This document shows, piece by piece, positions 27,091 through 35,215 of a stretch of DNA of 64,000 nucleotides. A program made the position numbers and the translations under genes. Numbering within the stretch: position 1 is the stretch's first letter; every line of letters starts with the position of its first letter. The notes beneath the pieces were generated by a model that worked only from the letters and a program-made list of their open reading frames with translations, ran no database searches and was not told the DNA's origin. Source of the DNA: Flavobacterium sp. TAB 87. Its GTDB lineage: Bacteria > Bacteroidota > Bacteroidia > Flavobacteriales > Flavobacteriaceae. The stretch is from positions 1-64,000 of the forward strand of contig NZ_LLWK01000032.1 of the NCBI RefSeq assembly GCF_001529295.1, written 5' to 3'.

Positions 27091-29277
27091 ATGCAGAAAA
27101 GCATTTTAGTATTGCTACTTTTTATGGCTGTAAATGTTCAACTAATGGCACAAAGCGACATAATTTTCAAAGAATCGATTGCTCAAATTGGCTATTCTGA
27201 TGAAAAATGCTCTTCGGCAGCGAAACTGTTACAAGAAAATTTAAACAAAATAAGTAATGTAATTTTTGACATAAATCAAAAATCAAAAAATAATGGCATT
27301 CAGTTAAAAATCACTTCGAATAAAAAAGATAATTATTATGAAATTATTTCAGATCAAAAGCAAATAAAAATTATAGCGAACTCACCTTTATATTTGGAAT
27401 ACGCTGTAACGACTCTTTTAGAAATATGGAACATCAAAAAACTGACTCCCAATTTTACTTATTATCCTGAAAAAAAAGTTTTACACTATCCAATAGATAA
27501 AATTATTCGAGAACAACCTTCTTTTAACTTTAGAGCCATTTTATTTCCAGGAGCTTACGACCAAGCCTTCAGGAAATGGCATAAGTTAGATTGGTCTGTG
27601 GGTGATTTCGGTCTTTGGGGCCATACCTTTAGCCAATTGATTCCTAAAAATCATTACTTTAAAGAAAATCCAAAAATGTTTGCTTTGTACAATCACGAAC
27701 GCAATTCTGGGTCAATTTGCTATTCTAATGACACTGTTTTTAAAGTTTTAAAAGAAAATCTAAAGCGATCGATTGCAGAAAACCCAGAGGCAACTTATTT
27801 TTCCGTTAGCATAAACGATGATGTGATCAACTGCGAATGTACTGATTGTAAAAAACTAAATGCTAAATATGGATCTCCCCAAGGAGCACATTATTATTTT
27901 TTAAATCAAATTGCAAAAGAATTTTCCAATACTAAAATTGTATCTCTTGCTTATCTATTTACCCATCAACCACCCAAAAATTTAAAATTAAAATCGAATT
28001 TATATCCCATGTTTTGTCCAATTGAAGCGAACCGTGCAGAAGCACTAGATCAAGGTCGAAATAAAAACATTGCTAGCACACTAACAAATTGGACGGCACT
28101 TTCAAAAAATGTTATTGTGTGGGATTATACGGTTGAGTTCTCCAATTATCTTTCGCCATTTCCTAACTTTCAAACTTTTGATGCTAATTATAATCTTTTC
28201 AAAAGTAATAATGTTCATGGTGTTTTTGCTCAAGGATACGCTGATATTCCTGGAAGTTTTAGCGAGCTACGCCAGTACATTTTAGCCAAATTATTATGGA
28301 ACACTAGCGCTACTGTTACAGAAATTACCGCTGATTTTTTGAACGGATACTACGGAAAAGCAGCTCCTTTTATTCAAGAGTATTTAAATTTATTAGAAGA
28401 AAATCAGATTCAGTCGAACAGCTATCTTGACATTTATGCTGATCCAGTTGCCGCACGCCATACGTTTCTATCGCCAAAAAATAGGAATAATTACGAAGAC
28501 TTATTGATCAAGGCAAACAATTCTACTAATGATGAAGTAGTACAAAAAAGAATTTTAAAATTAAAGCTCGACTTAGACTATGTGTTTTTTGAACAAGCAA
28601 AGTTTTATGGAAAAGAGCAGTATGGAATGTATGAGAAAATTGGAAACAAATTTATTGTTGTACCTAACTTGCAGCAGCGCGTTGTAGATTTTACAAAATA
28701 TTGCAACGAATTCGGAATTTACGAATTAAGTGAAGGTGGATTGTCTCCTGATGCATATTTGCAAGATTGGCTTTTTATAGCCAACAATAATGTTGTCGAT
28801 CATTTGGGAGAACATACTAAGATGTCGTTTTTAACGCAGCCATCTTACGAATATAGTGCGAAAAAAGAAAAGGGACTACAAGATGGTATAAAAGGATATA
28901 AAGATTTTACTATCAATTGGACAGGATGGTACGGCGAAAATGTTGAGGTTGAAATTGATCGTAGTTCAAGAGACTTTAATTCGATAGAATTTCAGTGTTT
29001 AGAAGATCAAAGGCATTGGATTTTTTTACCTGCAAAAGTTCAAGTTTTAGGTTTTTCTGAAAATAAATGGACGTTGATTGATGAAGTTATGGTGCAACCA
29101 ATAGCCGAGAACTACATGGTCAATCTGCAAAAATATACCTTCAATAGTAACGAACTTAAAAAATATGAGAAGTTGAAGTTAATTGCAGTACAACAACCAA
29201 AAGTGCCCGCTTGGCGCGAAAGAAAAACCAAGAAGCCGATGATTATGATTGATGAAATTATTCTAAATAAAATCTAA
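27091..29277 (+). CDS. DUF4838 secreted glycan-active protein
   Basis: The start is moved to ATG 27091, which begins a clean signal peptide (MQKSILVLLLFMAVNVQLMAQ region); the longer frame to 26965 has no such feature. 728 residues: an N-terminal glycoside-hydrolase accessory-like domain (about 25-130), the large DUF4838 barrel (about 150-480, with CECTDCKKLNA and the SVSINDD segment), a helical region, and a C-terminal galactose-binding-like domain (about 600-725). DUF4838 is related to alpha-glucuronidase and GH20-type barrels; the catalytic acid is not established. Single gene, periplasmic or surface. Confidence 0.83.
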   Translation: MQKSILVLLLFMAVNVQLMAQSDIIFKESIAQIGYSDEKCSSAAKLLQENLNKISNVIFDINQKSKNNGIQLKITSNKKDNYYEIISDQKQIKIIANSPLYLEYAVTTLLEIWNIKKLTPNFTYYPEKKVLHYPIDKIIREQPSFNFRAILFPGAYDQAFRKWHKLDWSVGDFGLWGHTFSQLIPKNHYFKENPKMFALYNHERNSGSICYSNDTVFKVLKENLKRSIAENPEATYFSVSINDDVINCECTDCKKLNAKYGSPQGAHYYFLNQIAKEFSNTKIVSLAYLFTHQPPKNLKLKSNLYPMFCPIEANRAEALDQGRNKNIASTLTNWTALSKNVIVWDYTVEFSNYLSPFPNFQTFDANYNLFKSNNVHGVFAQGYADIPGSFSELRQYILAKLLWNTSATVTEITADFLNGYYGKAAPFIQEYLNLLEENQIQSNSYLDIYADPVAARHTFLSPKNRNNYEDLLIKANNSTNDEVVQKRILKLKLDLDYVFFEQAKFYGKEQYGMYEKIGNKFIVVPNLQQRVVDFTKYCNEFGIYELSEGGLSPDAYLQDWLFIANNNVVDHLGEHTKMSFLTQPSYEYSAKKEKGLQDGIKGYKDFTINWTGWYGENVEVEIDRSSRDFNSIEFQCLEDQRHWIFLPAKVQVLGFSENKWTLIDEVMVQPIAENYMVNLQKYTFNSNELKKYEKLKLIAVQQPKVPAWRERKTKKPMIMIDEIILNKI

Positions 29278-29570
29278 AATCTTAAACATTTTAGTACTCA
29301 ACTTTCTACATTTAAAGCTTCCGTTAAAATTCATGGTAAATCTGACTATTCGGTATACTGCGGAAATAAGTATGCAACTAGCATCTCTTTATATTCTCCA
29401 CATTATTCTCTTTTATTTTAAAACTATTCAAATTCAACGCCTTCATACTGCTTCGCAATTTATATTTCGCATAAAAACATAGCGCTACAATTGCTATAAC
29501 GACAATGTTGGTGGCACTTAATAGTGAATTTAGATGTTTTTAATGCTATATTTGCAGAAAATTTAATGCA

Positions 29571-30923
29571 ATGAGCACTTTCGAAAAATTTAATCTCCCA
29601 AAATCATTACAAAAAGCAATTGATGAATTAGGATTTGTTACACCTACTCCTATTCAGGAAAAATCTTTTTCTGTAATTATGTCTGGACGAGATATGATGG
29701 GAATTGCCCAAACTGGTACTGGTAAAACGTTTGCTTATCTTTTGCCTTTGTTAAAACTATACAAATTTACACCAACTAATACTCCAAAAATTGTAATTCT
29801 AGTTCCCACACGTGAGCTAGTAGTTCAAGTTGTGGATGAACTGGAAAAATTGACCAAATACATGTCGGTTAACATTCTTGGTATTTTTGGTGGAGTAAAT
29901 ATTAATACACAGAAAAAATTAATTAACGAAGGAGTTGATGTTTTGGTAGGAACGCCCGGGCGTATGATGGACTTAGCTCTGGATGCAGTTGTGCGTTTTG
30001 ATGAGACTCAAAAACTTGTAATTGATGAGTTTGACGAAATGTTGAACTTAGGTTTCCGCACGCAATTAACCGCACTTTTGGCGATGATGAAAGCCAAACG
30101 TCAAAACATATTATTCTCGGCAACGATGACAGATGAAGTCGATGCTGTATTAAGTGACTTTTTTGATTTTCCAGAAGAAGTAACTTTGTCTCCATCTGGG
30201 ACACCTCTCGAAAACATTACACAAGTTACTTATAACGCTGCCAACTTTAATACCAAAGTGAATCTACTGAAACACTTATTAGAGACCAACGAAAGCATGG
30301 AACGTGTTTTGATTTTCGTAAATAACAAAAAGATTTCGGATATGTTGCACAGCCGCATTGATGAAGATTTTGAAGGTCAATTTGGGGTTATTCACTCGAA
30401 TAAATCACAAAATTACCGTTTAAGTACGATGGCCGAATTTCAGAAAGGAAATTTACGTGGCTTAATAACCACCGATATTATGGCGAGAGGTTTAGATATC
30501 TCAAATATTTCGCATGTAATTAATTTCGAAATGCCCGAAATGCCTGAGTTATACATGCACCGAATTGGTAGAACGGGTCGTGCCGATGCGACTGGAACAG
30601 CAATAAGTTTTGTAGCACCTCGTGAAGTAGAATTTAAAATTGAAATTGAAGTTTTGATGAATACTGAATTAAAAGTTGAAGGACTTCCTGAAGAAGTTGA
30701 AATTTCAACCAAACTAATTGAGCCAGAAAAAGACAGACAACCGATAAAATTTTTGATGAAGAAGCAAACTTTGGATGGTGAAGGTGCGTTTCATGATAGA
30801 GCAAAGAAAAACACTAAAGTTAATTTAGGTGGTCCATCAAAAACAAAGAAAAAAACACATGGTTCTGTCAATAGAAATATGCTGAAAATTCAAGCTCAGA
30901 AAAAGAAGAAAAAGAAGAAATAA
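29571..30923 (+). CDS. DEAD-box RNA helicase with basic tail
   Basis: 450 residues. Q motif (GFVTPTPIQ, 21-29), Walker A AQTGTGKT (46-53), PTREL (79-83), TPGRM (128-132), motif II written DEFD (152-155) instead of DEAD, SAT (183-185), and HRIGRTGRA near 330. The C-terminal 90 residues are Lys-rich and end in a run of Lys encoded by AAG/AAA repeats, probably an RNA-binding tail. Related to the RhlE group. It should remodel RNA in cold or ribosome assembly. A TATATTTG -7 box lies at 29547-29554. Single gene. Confidence 0.92.
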   Translation: MSTFEKFNLPKSLQKAIDELGFVTPTPIQEKSFSVIMSGRDMMGIAQTGTGKTFAYLLPLLKLYKFTPTNTPKIVILVPTRELVVQVVDELEKLTKYMSVNILGIFGGVNINTQKKLINEGVDVLVGTPGRMMDLALDAVVRFDETQKLVIDEFDEMLNLGFRTQLTALLAMMKAKRQNILFSATMTDEVDAVLSDFFDFPEEVTLSPSGTPLENITQVTYNAANFNTKVNLLKHLLETNESMERVLIFVNNKKISDMLHSRIDEDFEGQFGVIHSNKSQNYRLSTMAEFQKGNLRGLITTDIMARGLDISNISHVINFEMPEMPELYMHRIGRTGRADATGTAISFVAPREVEFKIEIEVLMNTELKVEGLPEEVEISTKLIEPEKDRQPIKFLMKKQTLDGEGAFHDRAKKNTKVNLGGPSKTKKKTHGSVNRNMLKIQAQKKKKKKK

Positions 30924-30945
30924 TCACTTCCTAACAATATAATAT

Positions 30946-30979
30946 AAGCCGCTACATTTTAAAATGAAGCGGCTTTTTT
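30946..30979 (+). terminator. Terminator of the helicase gene
   Basis: AAGCCGCT-CATTTTAAAATG-AGCGGCTTTTTT hairpin, 23 bases after the stop. Confidence 0.88.
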
Positions 30980-31096
30980 ATTTAATTGAAATCTAATAAA
31001 GTTATAACCTAATTCTGTAAGATCAAATGCAGTTAATAACAGAACTTTATACCTCTTTAAATTAATAAATTAAGTAATCAAAAAAAATATAAAGTT

Positions 31097-31597
31097 ATGG
31101 GAGATCATAAAGATTTAAGAAACGATTCGGCCGCAGAAAAAATTAAAGATCTTGCCGAAGATATTAAAACATGTATGTTTTGCACCTATAGCGGTGATAA
31201 ACTAAATTCAAGACCTATGACTGCTCAAAAAGTAGATCAGGACGGTACTCTTTGGTTTTTATCTGACCGCCACAGCGACAAGAATCAGGAAATTTTAGCG
31301 AATTCTAAAGTAGAACTTTTCTTTGCAGAACCGCAAGATCAATTTTTAACAATTCATGGAAATGCAAGTATTTCGTATGATCGTGCAGTTATCAAAGAAT
31401 TATATACACCAATCGTAAAAGTTTGGATGCCAGAAGGTGAAGATGATCCCAATTTGAGCGTGATTAAGGTCGTTCCTAGCGAAGGTTATTACTGGAACAA
31501 CAAACACAATAGAGTCGTTGCAGTTGCTAAAATGACAGCAGCTTTTGTCACTGGAAAAACAATGGACGACGGAATTGAAGGAAAACTGAAGTTGTAA
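31097..31597 (+). CDS. General stress protein 26-like flavin-binding protein
   Basis: 166 residues of the pyridoxamine-5'-phosphate-oxidase-like split-barrel fold. Typical blocks: MFCTYSGDKLNSRPMTAQKVDQDGTLWFLSDRHSDK, VELFFAEPQ, FLTIHGNASI and the VWMPEGEDDPNLSVIKV segment. The family binds FMN or F420 and is stress-induced; no substrate is known. Cytosolic, monocistronic, followed by a terminator shared with the convergent DUF72 gene. Confidence 0.88.
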   Translation: MGDHKDLRNDSAAEKIKDLAEDIKTCMFCTYSGDKLNSRPMTAQKVDQDGTLWFLSDRHSDKNQEILANSKVELFFAEPQDQFLTIHGNASISYDRAVIKELYTPIVKVWMPEGEDDPNLSVIKVVPSEGYYWNNKHNRVVAVAKMTAAFVTGKTMDDGIEGKLKL

Positions 31598-31620
31598 AAA
31601 TAATTTCTAAATTTTTAAAG

Positions 31621-31657
31621 AGGCAATTACAATTTAATTTGTGATTGCCTTTTTTTT
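31621..31657. terminator. Terminator between convergent genes
   Basis: AGGCAATTACA...TGTGATTGCC followed by eight T; placed after the stress-protein gene and touching the end of DUF72. Confidence 0.8.
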
Positions 31658-32363
31658 ATAAAGCTTTAAAGTCTACAGCATTTGTAATCCCTGCAGCACT
31701 TGCAGTATTGTTAAAGTATACAAATGCTTCGTTTTCGGCAATTTTAAATTTGATTGCTCTAAGCTCTTCTGCTGTATAACTCGAATAAAATAGTTTCGGT
31801 TTTCCATGTAATCTCATGTAAATTAAAGGTCCATTTACAGAAATCGTTTCTGGCAAATTTGGATAACTGACACTACAAAAGGTAATGTTATTGCTTGAAA
31901 AAGCATCCCACACTTCAAGGTTCCACCAACTTTCGTGACGAAACTCGACCACATTTATAAAACTCAAGTTAAGATTTTTAACAATTAGCTGAAGATTCTC
32001 AGTACTAAATTTAAAACTTGGCGGAAATTGAAATAAAACAGCTCCCAACTTATCTTTCAATCCTGTTTCGGCAACTTTATAAAAATTGGTAAGTAAATTT
32101 TCGCAATCAACGAATTTGCGAACATGTGTAATTTCTTTGGGTGCTTTTACAGATATTAAAAACTTGTCTGGTGTTTTTTTATACCAGTTTTCAAAAATTC
32201 TTATAGTCGGAAATTTATAAAAACTTCCATTGAATTCATACGTATTAAAGTGTCCGCAATAAAACGTAAACCATTCTTTGCTTGGTAAATCTTCGGGATA
32301 AAAAATTCCTTTCCACAACCTATTGTAGTAGCTAGAACAGCCTATGTTGATTTGATTTTTCAT
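31656..32363 (-). CDS. DUF72 protein (YecE-like)
   Basis: The start is chosen at ATG 32363, where it overlaps the stop of the upstream glycosylase gene as ATGA; 235 residues. TIM-barrel DUF72 family: GCSSYYNRLWKGIFYPEDL, YCGHFNTYEFNGSFYKFP, FLISVKAPKEITH, LFQFPPSFKF, VEFRHESWW and YMRLHG. The biochemical role is unknown, though links to iron-sulfur or DNA repair have been suggested from context. Translational coupling to a DNA glycosylase supports a repair setting here. Confidence 0.88.
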   Translation of the reverse strand: MKNQINIGCSSYYNRLWKGIFYPEDLPSKEWFTFYCGHFNTYEFNGSFYKFPTIRIFENWYKKTPDKFLISVKAPKEITHVRKFVDCENLLTNFYKVAETGLKDKLGAVLFQFPPSFKFSTENLQLIVKNLNLSFINVVEFRHESWWNLEVWDAFSSNNITFCSVSYPNLPETISVNGPLIYMRLHGKPKLFYSSYTAEELRAIKFKIAENEAFVYFNNTASAAGITNAVDFKAL

Positions 32364-33091
32364 TGGTATAACTTTTGGCAATTGCTACAAAAATGACTTT
32401 TACGTTTCTTTTTGCCTGTATCTTTTTTTATGAATGAAAGATCACAGCGACAACAAACTTTTTGACTGTAGGCTAACCAATTTTCTTTTAATTCATTATT
32501 ATTCTTCCACCTCAAAAAATCAAAGCTATACTTTCTAGCTTCTTTAATAATGGAAGAAATCTGTTTTTTAGGAATTTTACCTATCAGCGACTCGGGATGA
32601 ACTTTACACCGATATAAAACTTCATTTTTAATAATATTTCCAACTCCCGAAAATATATTTTGATCTAAAAGCGCGTCGCAGATCTGGGTATCAGGAATTG
32701 CGTTTAGACTTTCGTTCGCTCTTGTAGGATTCCAGCTTTCACTCATCACATCTTCTCTCCAATCGTAATGTGAATTGATGTCGCCCTCTAAAATTTTAAT
32801 TGAACACGTGTAAAAATTTATTTCACCACTTTTAAAAATTAAACTCATTCGCGCCTCACTCTCTTTTCTATCATTAATTCGGTAGGTACCAAACATCAAT
32901 AAATGAATTTTGACTGTAAAGCCATCTACACAAATTAAAAAATGCTTCCCCCAGGTTTGAAAAGAAAGAATCGTTCGCCCTTCTAACCTTTCGATGTCCG
33001 CCGGCGAATTGCCTTCGACAGAGATTATTTCTTTTCCTTCAAAATGGTGGACTAATTCTTTTAAAATAACTAGGGACGGACCTTCTGGCAT
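32360..33091 (-). CDS. Fpg/Nei-family DNA glycosylase
   Basis: 243 residues beginning MPEGPS, giving the catalytic Pro2 and Glu3 after Met removal. The H2TH region includes DALLDQNIFSGVGNIIKNEVLYR, and the C-terminal zinc finger has CCRC ... HFCSNCQ. The product should excise oxidised bases and nick at abasic sites. Length and MPEGPS favour the Nei (endonuclease VIII) side over MutM (MPELPE). Operon with DUF72, overlapping by four bases. Confidence 0.9.
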   Translation of the reverse strand: MPEGPSLVILKELVHHFEGKEIISVEGNSPADIERLEGRTILSFQTWGKHFLICVDGFTVKIHLLMFGTYRINDRKESEARMSLIFKSGEINFYTCSIKILEGDINSHYDWREDVMSESWNPTRANESLNAIPDTQICDALLDQNIFSGVGNIIKNEVLYRCKVHPESLIGKIPKKQISSIIKEARKYSFDFLRWKNNNELKENWLAYSQKVCCRCDLSFIKKDTGKKKRKSHFCSNCQKLYQ

Positions 33092-33111
33092 ATTTTTAAT
33101 TATTAAGATAA

Positions 33112-33143
33112 AAAAAAAGTGTAGTTTTTTAAGAACTACACTT
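33112..33143 (-). terminator. Terminator of DUF892 copy 2
   Basis: Read leftward: AAGTGTAGTT, loop, AACTACACTT, then a T-run. It separates DUF892 from the glycosylase operon downstream. Confidence 0.8.
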
Positions 33144-33163
33144 CGTGCTACTGTATGCTAAAA

Positions 33164-33751
33164 TTAATCTTCTTTGGCTGCTTTTACATTAACTGCTTTT
33201 ACAGCAACTATTGTTAATTGTTTATCAGCTGCCTTCTCTTCTTTCAGCGTTTCTTCTAACAGTTTTGCCGCTTCAGTATGACCTAAAGTTTCTGCAAATT
33301 GTCGTAACGTTCCGTAAGTAGCAATTTCATAGTGCTCTATTTTTTGACTCGCAGCAATGATGCCAGCGTCACGAACAACACCCAGTTCGGTTTCCTCCAT
33401 AATTCCTTTACCCTCTTCGATCAAACCAGCCATAGCATCACATTTTTTTGCAGTTGGCTTTTGATCCATCAGTTCAAAAACTTTTTCTAAACGCGTTACT
33501 TGTTCTTCCGTTTCGGTTAAATGTTTTTCTAATGAAGAAATCAAATCCTTATTGGTCGCATTTTTTATCATTTTTGGAATGGCTTTCGTCAATGCTTTTT
33601 CTGCCCAATAAATATCTTTCAACCCATCTTCAAACAATTCTGTTAAACCAGAAGCTGCGTCTGATTTCGCCTTTATTGTACCAGTTTTAGTTGCTGCTTT
33701 TTTAGTGTCTTTCTCTGTCTTTTTTTCTGCGGTCTTTTCTGTATTTTTCAT
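33164..33751 (-). CDS. Ferritin-like DUF892 protein, copy 2
   Basis: 195 residues, clearly paralogous to the protein at 9763-10380. It has the same Lys/Ala-rich tail (about 1-30) and the blocks ELFEDGLKDIYWAEKALTKAIPKM, CDAMAGLIEEG and ASQKIEHYEIATYGTL with the Glu/His residues expected of a ferritin-like four-helix bundle. The two copies differ mostly in the tail and last helix. Likely stress-induced. Monocistronic with its own terminator. Confidence 0.88.
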   Translation of the reverse strand: MKNTEKTAEKKTEKDTKKAATKTGTIKAKSDAASGLTELFEDGLKDIYWAEKALTKAIPKMIKNATNKDLISSLEKHLTETEEQVTRLEKVFELMDQKPTAKKCDAMAGLIEEGKGIMEETELGVVRDAGIIAASQKIEHYEIATYGTLRQFAETLGHTEAAKLLEETLKEEKAADKQLTIVAVKAVNVKAAKED

Positions 33752-33879
33752 AATATGTGTGTTTTAAAATAATTAACATACTCAAAATTAAGAGGATACG
33801 ACACTAAAAAATTATATTATTTTTAATTAATTTTCTATTATATTCACATTATGCAATTGGGTATTAAAAGCACACAACA

Positions 33880-33919
33880 AAAAAAAGGCTAAAATCGTAC
33901 ATGATTTTAGCCTTTTTTC
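33880..33919. terminator. Bidirectional terminator
   Basis: AAAAAAGGCTAAAATC, loop gtacat, GATTTTAGCCTTTTTT. In the leftward sense it ends the lactonase gene. Confidence 0.88.
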
Positions 33920-33938
33920 AATAAGACGTTGCAGTACT

Positions 33939-35045
33939 TTATTGCTTAGTAAAAACCAAGCAAACTGGTGAGCATAGGTCTATATTATTGTTAGTATTTG
34001 TTAGTTTTCCAGTGGCGCTATCCCTTTTAAAAATAACTACATTGTTAGTGTATTGATGCCCAACTAATACAAATTTTCCTGTTGGATCTATTGCAAAATT
34101 ACGAGGTCCTTTACCACCTGTGCTAATGCGTTCAACAAATGCTAACTTTCCTTTTTTCCCTATTTTAAAAACAGAAATGTCATTTGCTTCTCCCCTATTG
34201 GTTACATATAAAAATTTACCGTCAGGAGAAGTGTGAATGTCAGCAGAAGCGCCTTCTTGACTTGCATTCTTATCCAAAATTGTAGTGACGTCCAGTTGTT
34301 TAAGGGACCCTTTTTTATAACAAAAAGTCGTTAAACTTCCGTCCATCTCGCTCACTAAATACACATTTTTACCATTCTCGCTAAAGGTAAGGTGTCTTGG
34401 TCCTGTACCCGCTTTTACAGAAATAGCACTTTTTAAAGTTAAAATTTCTGATTCAGAATCGCGATTATATTTATAAACGAATATTTTATCTAAACCTAAA
34501 TCATTCACTAAAACATATTTTTTATCGGGAGAAAAATGCACCATATGAACGTGAGGTGAATCTTGGCGTCCTACAATAGATCCTTTTCCAGTGTGCTGAA
34601 CTATTTGTTTAGCCTCAGAAATTCCGTTAGCCGTTGTTTTAAAGACTGAAATATTTCCGCCAGAATAGTTGGCAGCGATTACGTTTTTTCCGTCGTTAAT
34701 AATGTAGCAAGGATCACCACCTTTAGCACTTTCTTTATTTAAAAAATTTAATTGGCCCGATTGTGCATCGTACCCAAAAGCACTAATGGTGCTCTCATCT
34801 CCTATTTCGTTTACAGAGTACACAAATTTATTATCGGGAGAAACGGTCAAATAACTCGCATTAGCAGTTTTCTCGCTTTCATTCTTTTTTGAGAATAAAC
34901 CAGACTCCGTATCAAATTCATACGTATAAATCCCGTTGCTTTCGCAAGTTGTCGTATAAGTCCCAATTAACAAGTTTAATTTTTGCTGCGCTTGAAGAGA
35001 GAATGCAAGTCCGAAAACAAGCATTAAGGCGGGTAATTTTTTCAT
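33939..35045 (-). CDS. Lactonase family beta-propeller protein (Pgl-like), exported
   Basis: The start is set at ATG 35045 (MKKLPALMLVFGLAFSLQAQ), giving a signal peptide; the longer frame lacks one. 368 residues of seven-bladed propeller, YbhE/6-phosphogluconolactonase family: LLIGTYTT, ASYLTVSPDNKFVYSVNE, GGDPCYI, SPHVHMVHFSPDKKYV, GPRHLTFSENGKNVY and GPRNFAIDPTGKFVLVGHQ. Because it is exported, a role in the cytosolic pentose phosphate pathway is doubtful; another lactone is more likely. Single gene. Confidence 0.87.
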   Translation of the reverse strand: MKKLPALMLVFGLAFSLQAQQKLNLLIGTYTTTCESNGIYTYEFDTESGLFSKKNESEKTANASYLTVSPDNKFVYSVNEIGDESTISAFGYDAQSGQLNFLNKESAKGGDPCYIINDGKNVIAANYSGGNISVFKTTANGISEAKQIVQHTGKGSIVGRQDSPHVHMVHFSPDKKYVLVNDLGLDKIFVYKYNRDSESEILTLKSAISVKAGTGPRHLTFSENGKNVYLVSEMDGSLTTFCYKKGSLKQLDVTTILDKNASQEGASADIHTSPDGKFLYVTNRGEANDISVFKIGKKGKLAFVERISTGGKGPRNFAIDPTGKFVLVGHQYTNNVVIFKRDSATGKLTNTNNNIDLCSPVCLVFTKQ

Positions 35046-35215
35046 TTTTTTGTTTTTTAGAGCCGCTAAAATAAACAATATCCAAGAGTTAATTTTTAAA
35101 TACGTGCCGATTTTAAAAAATATCACAACTTCCTTTAAAACTGTAAACAAATTTGTATTTTTGAGGTTATAAATTCATTAAAATTTTATGATGATGAATT
35201 AAATATAGGTAGTAA

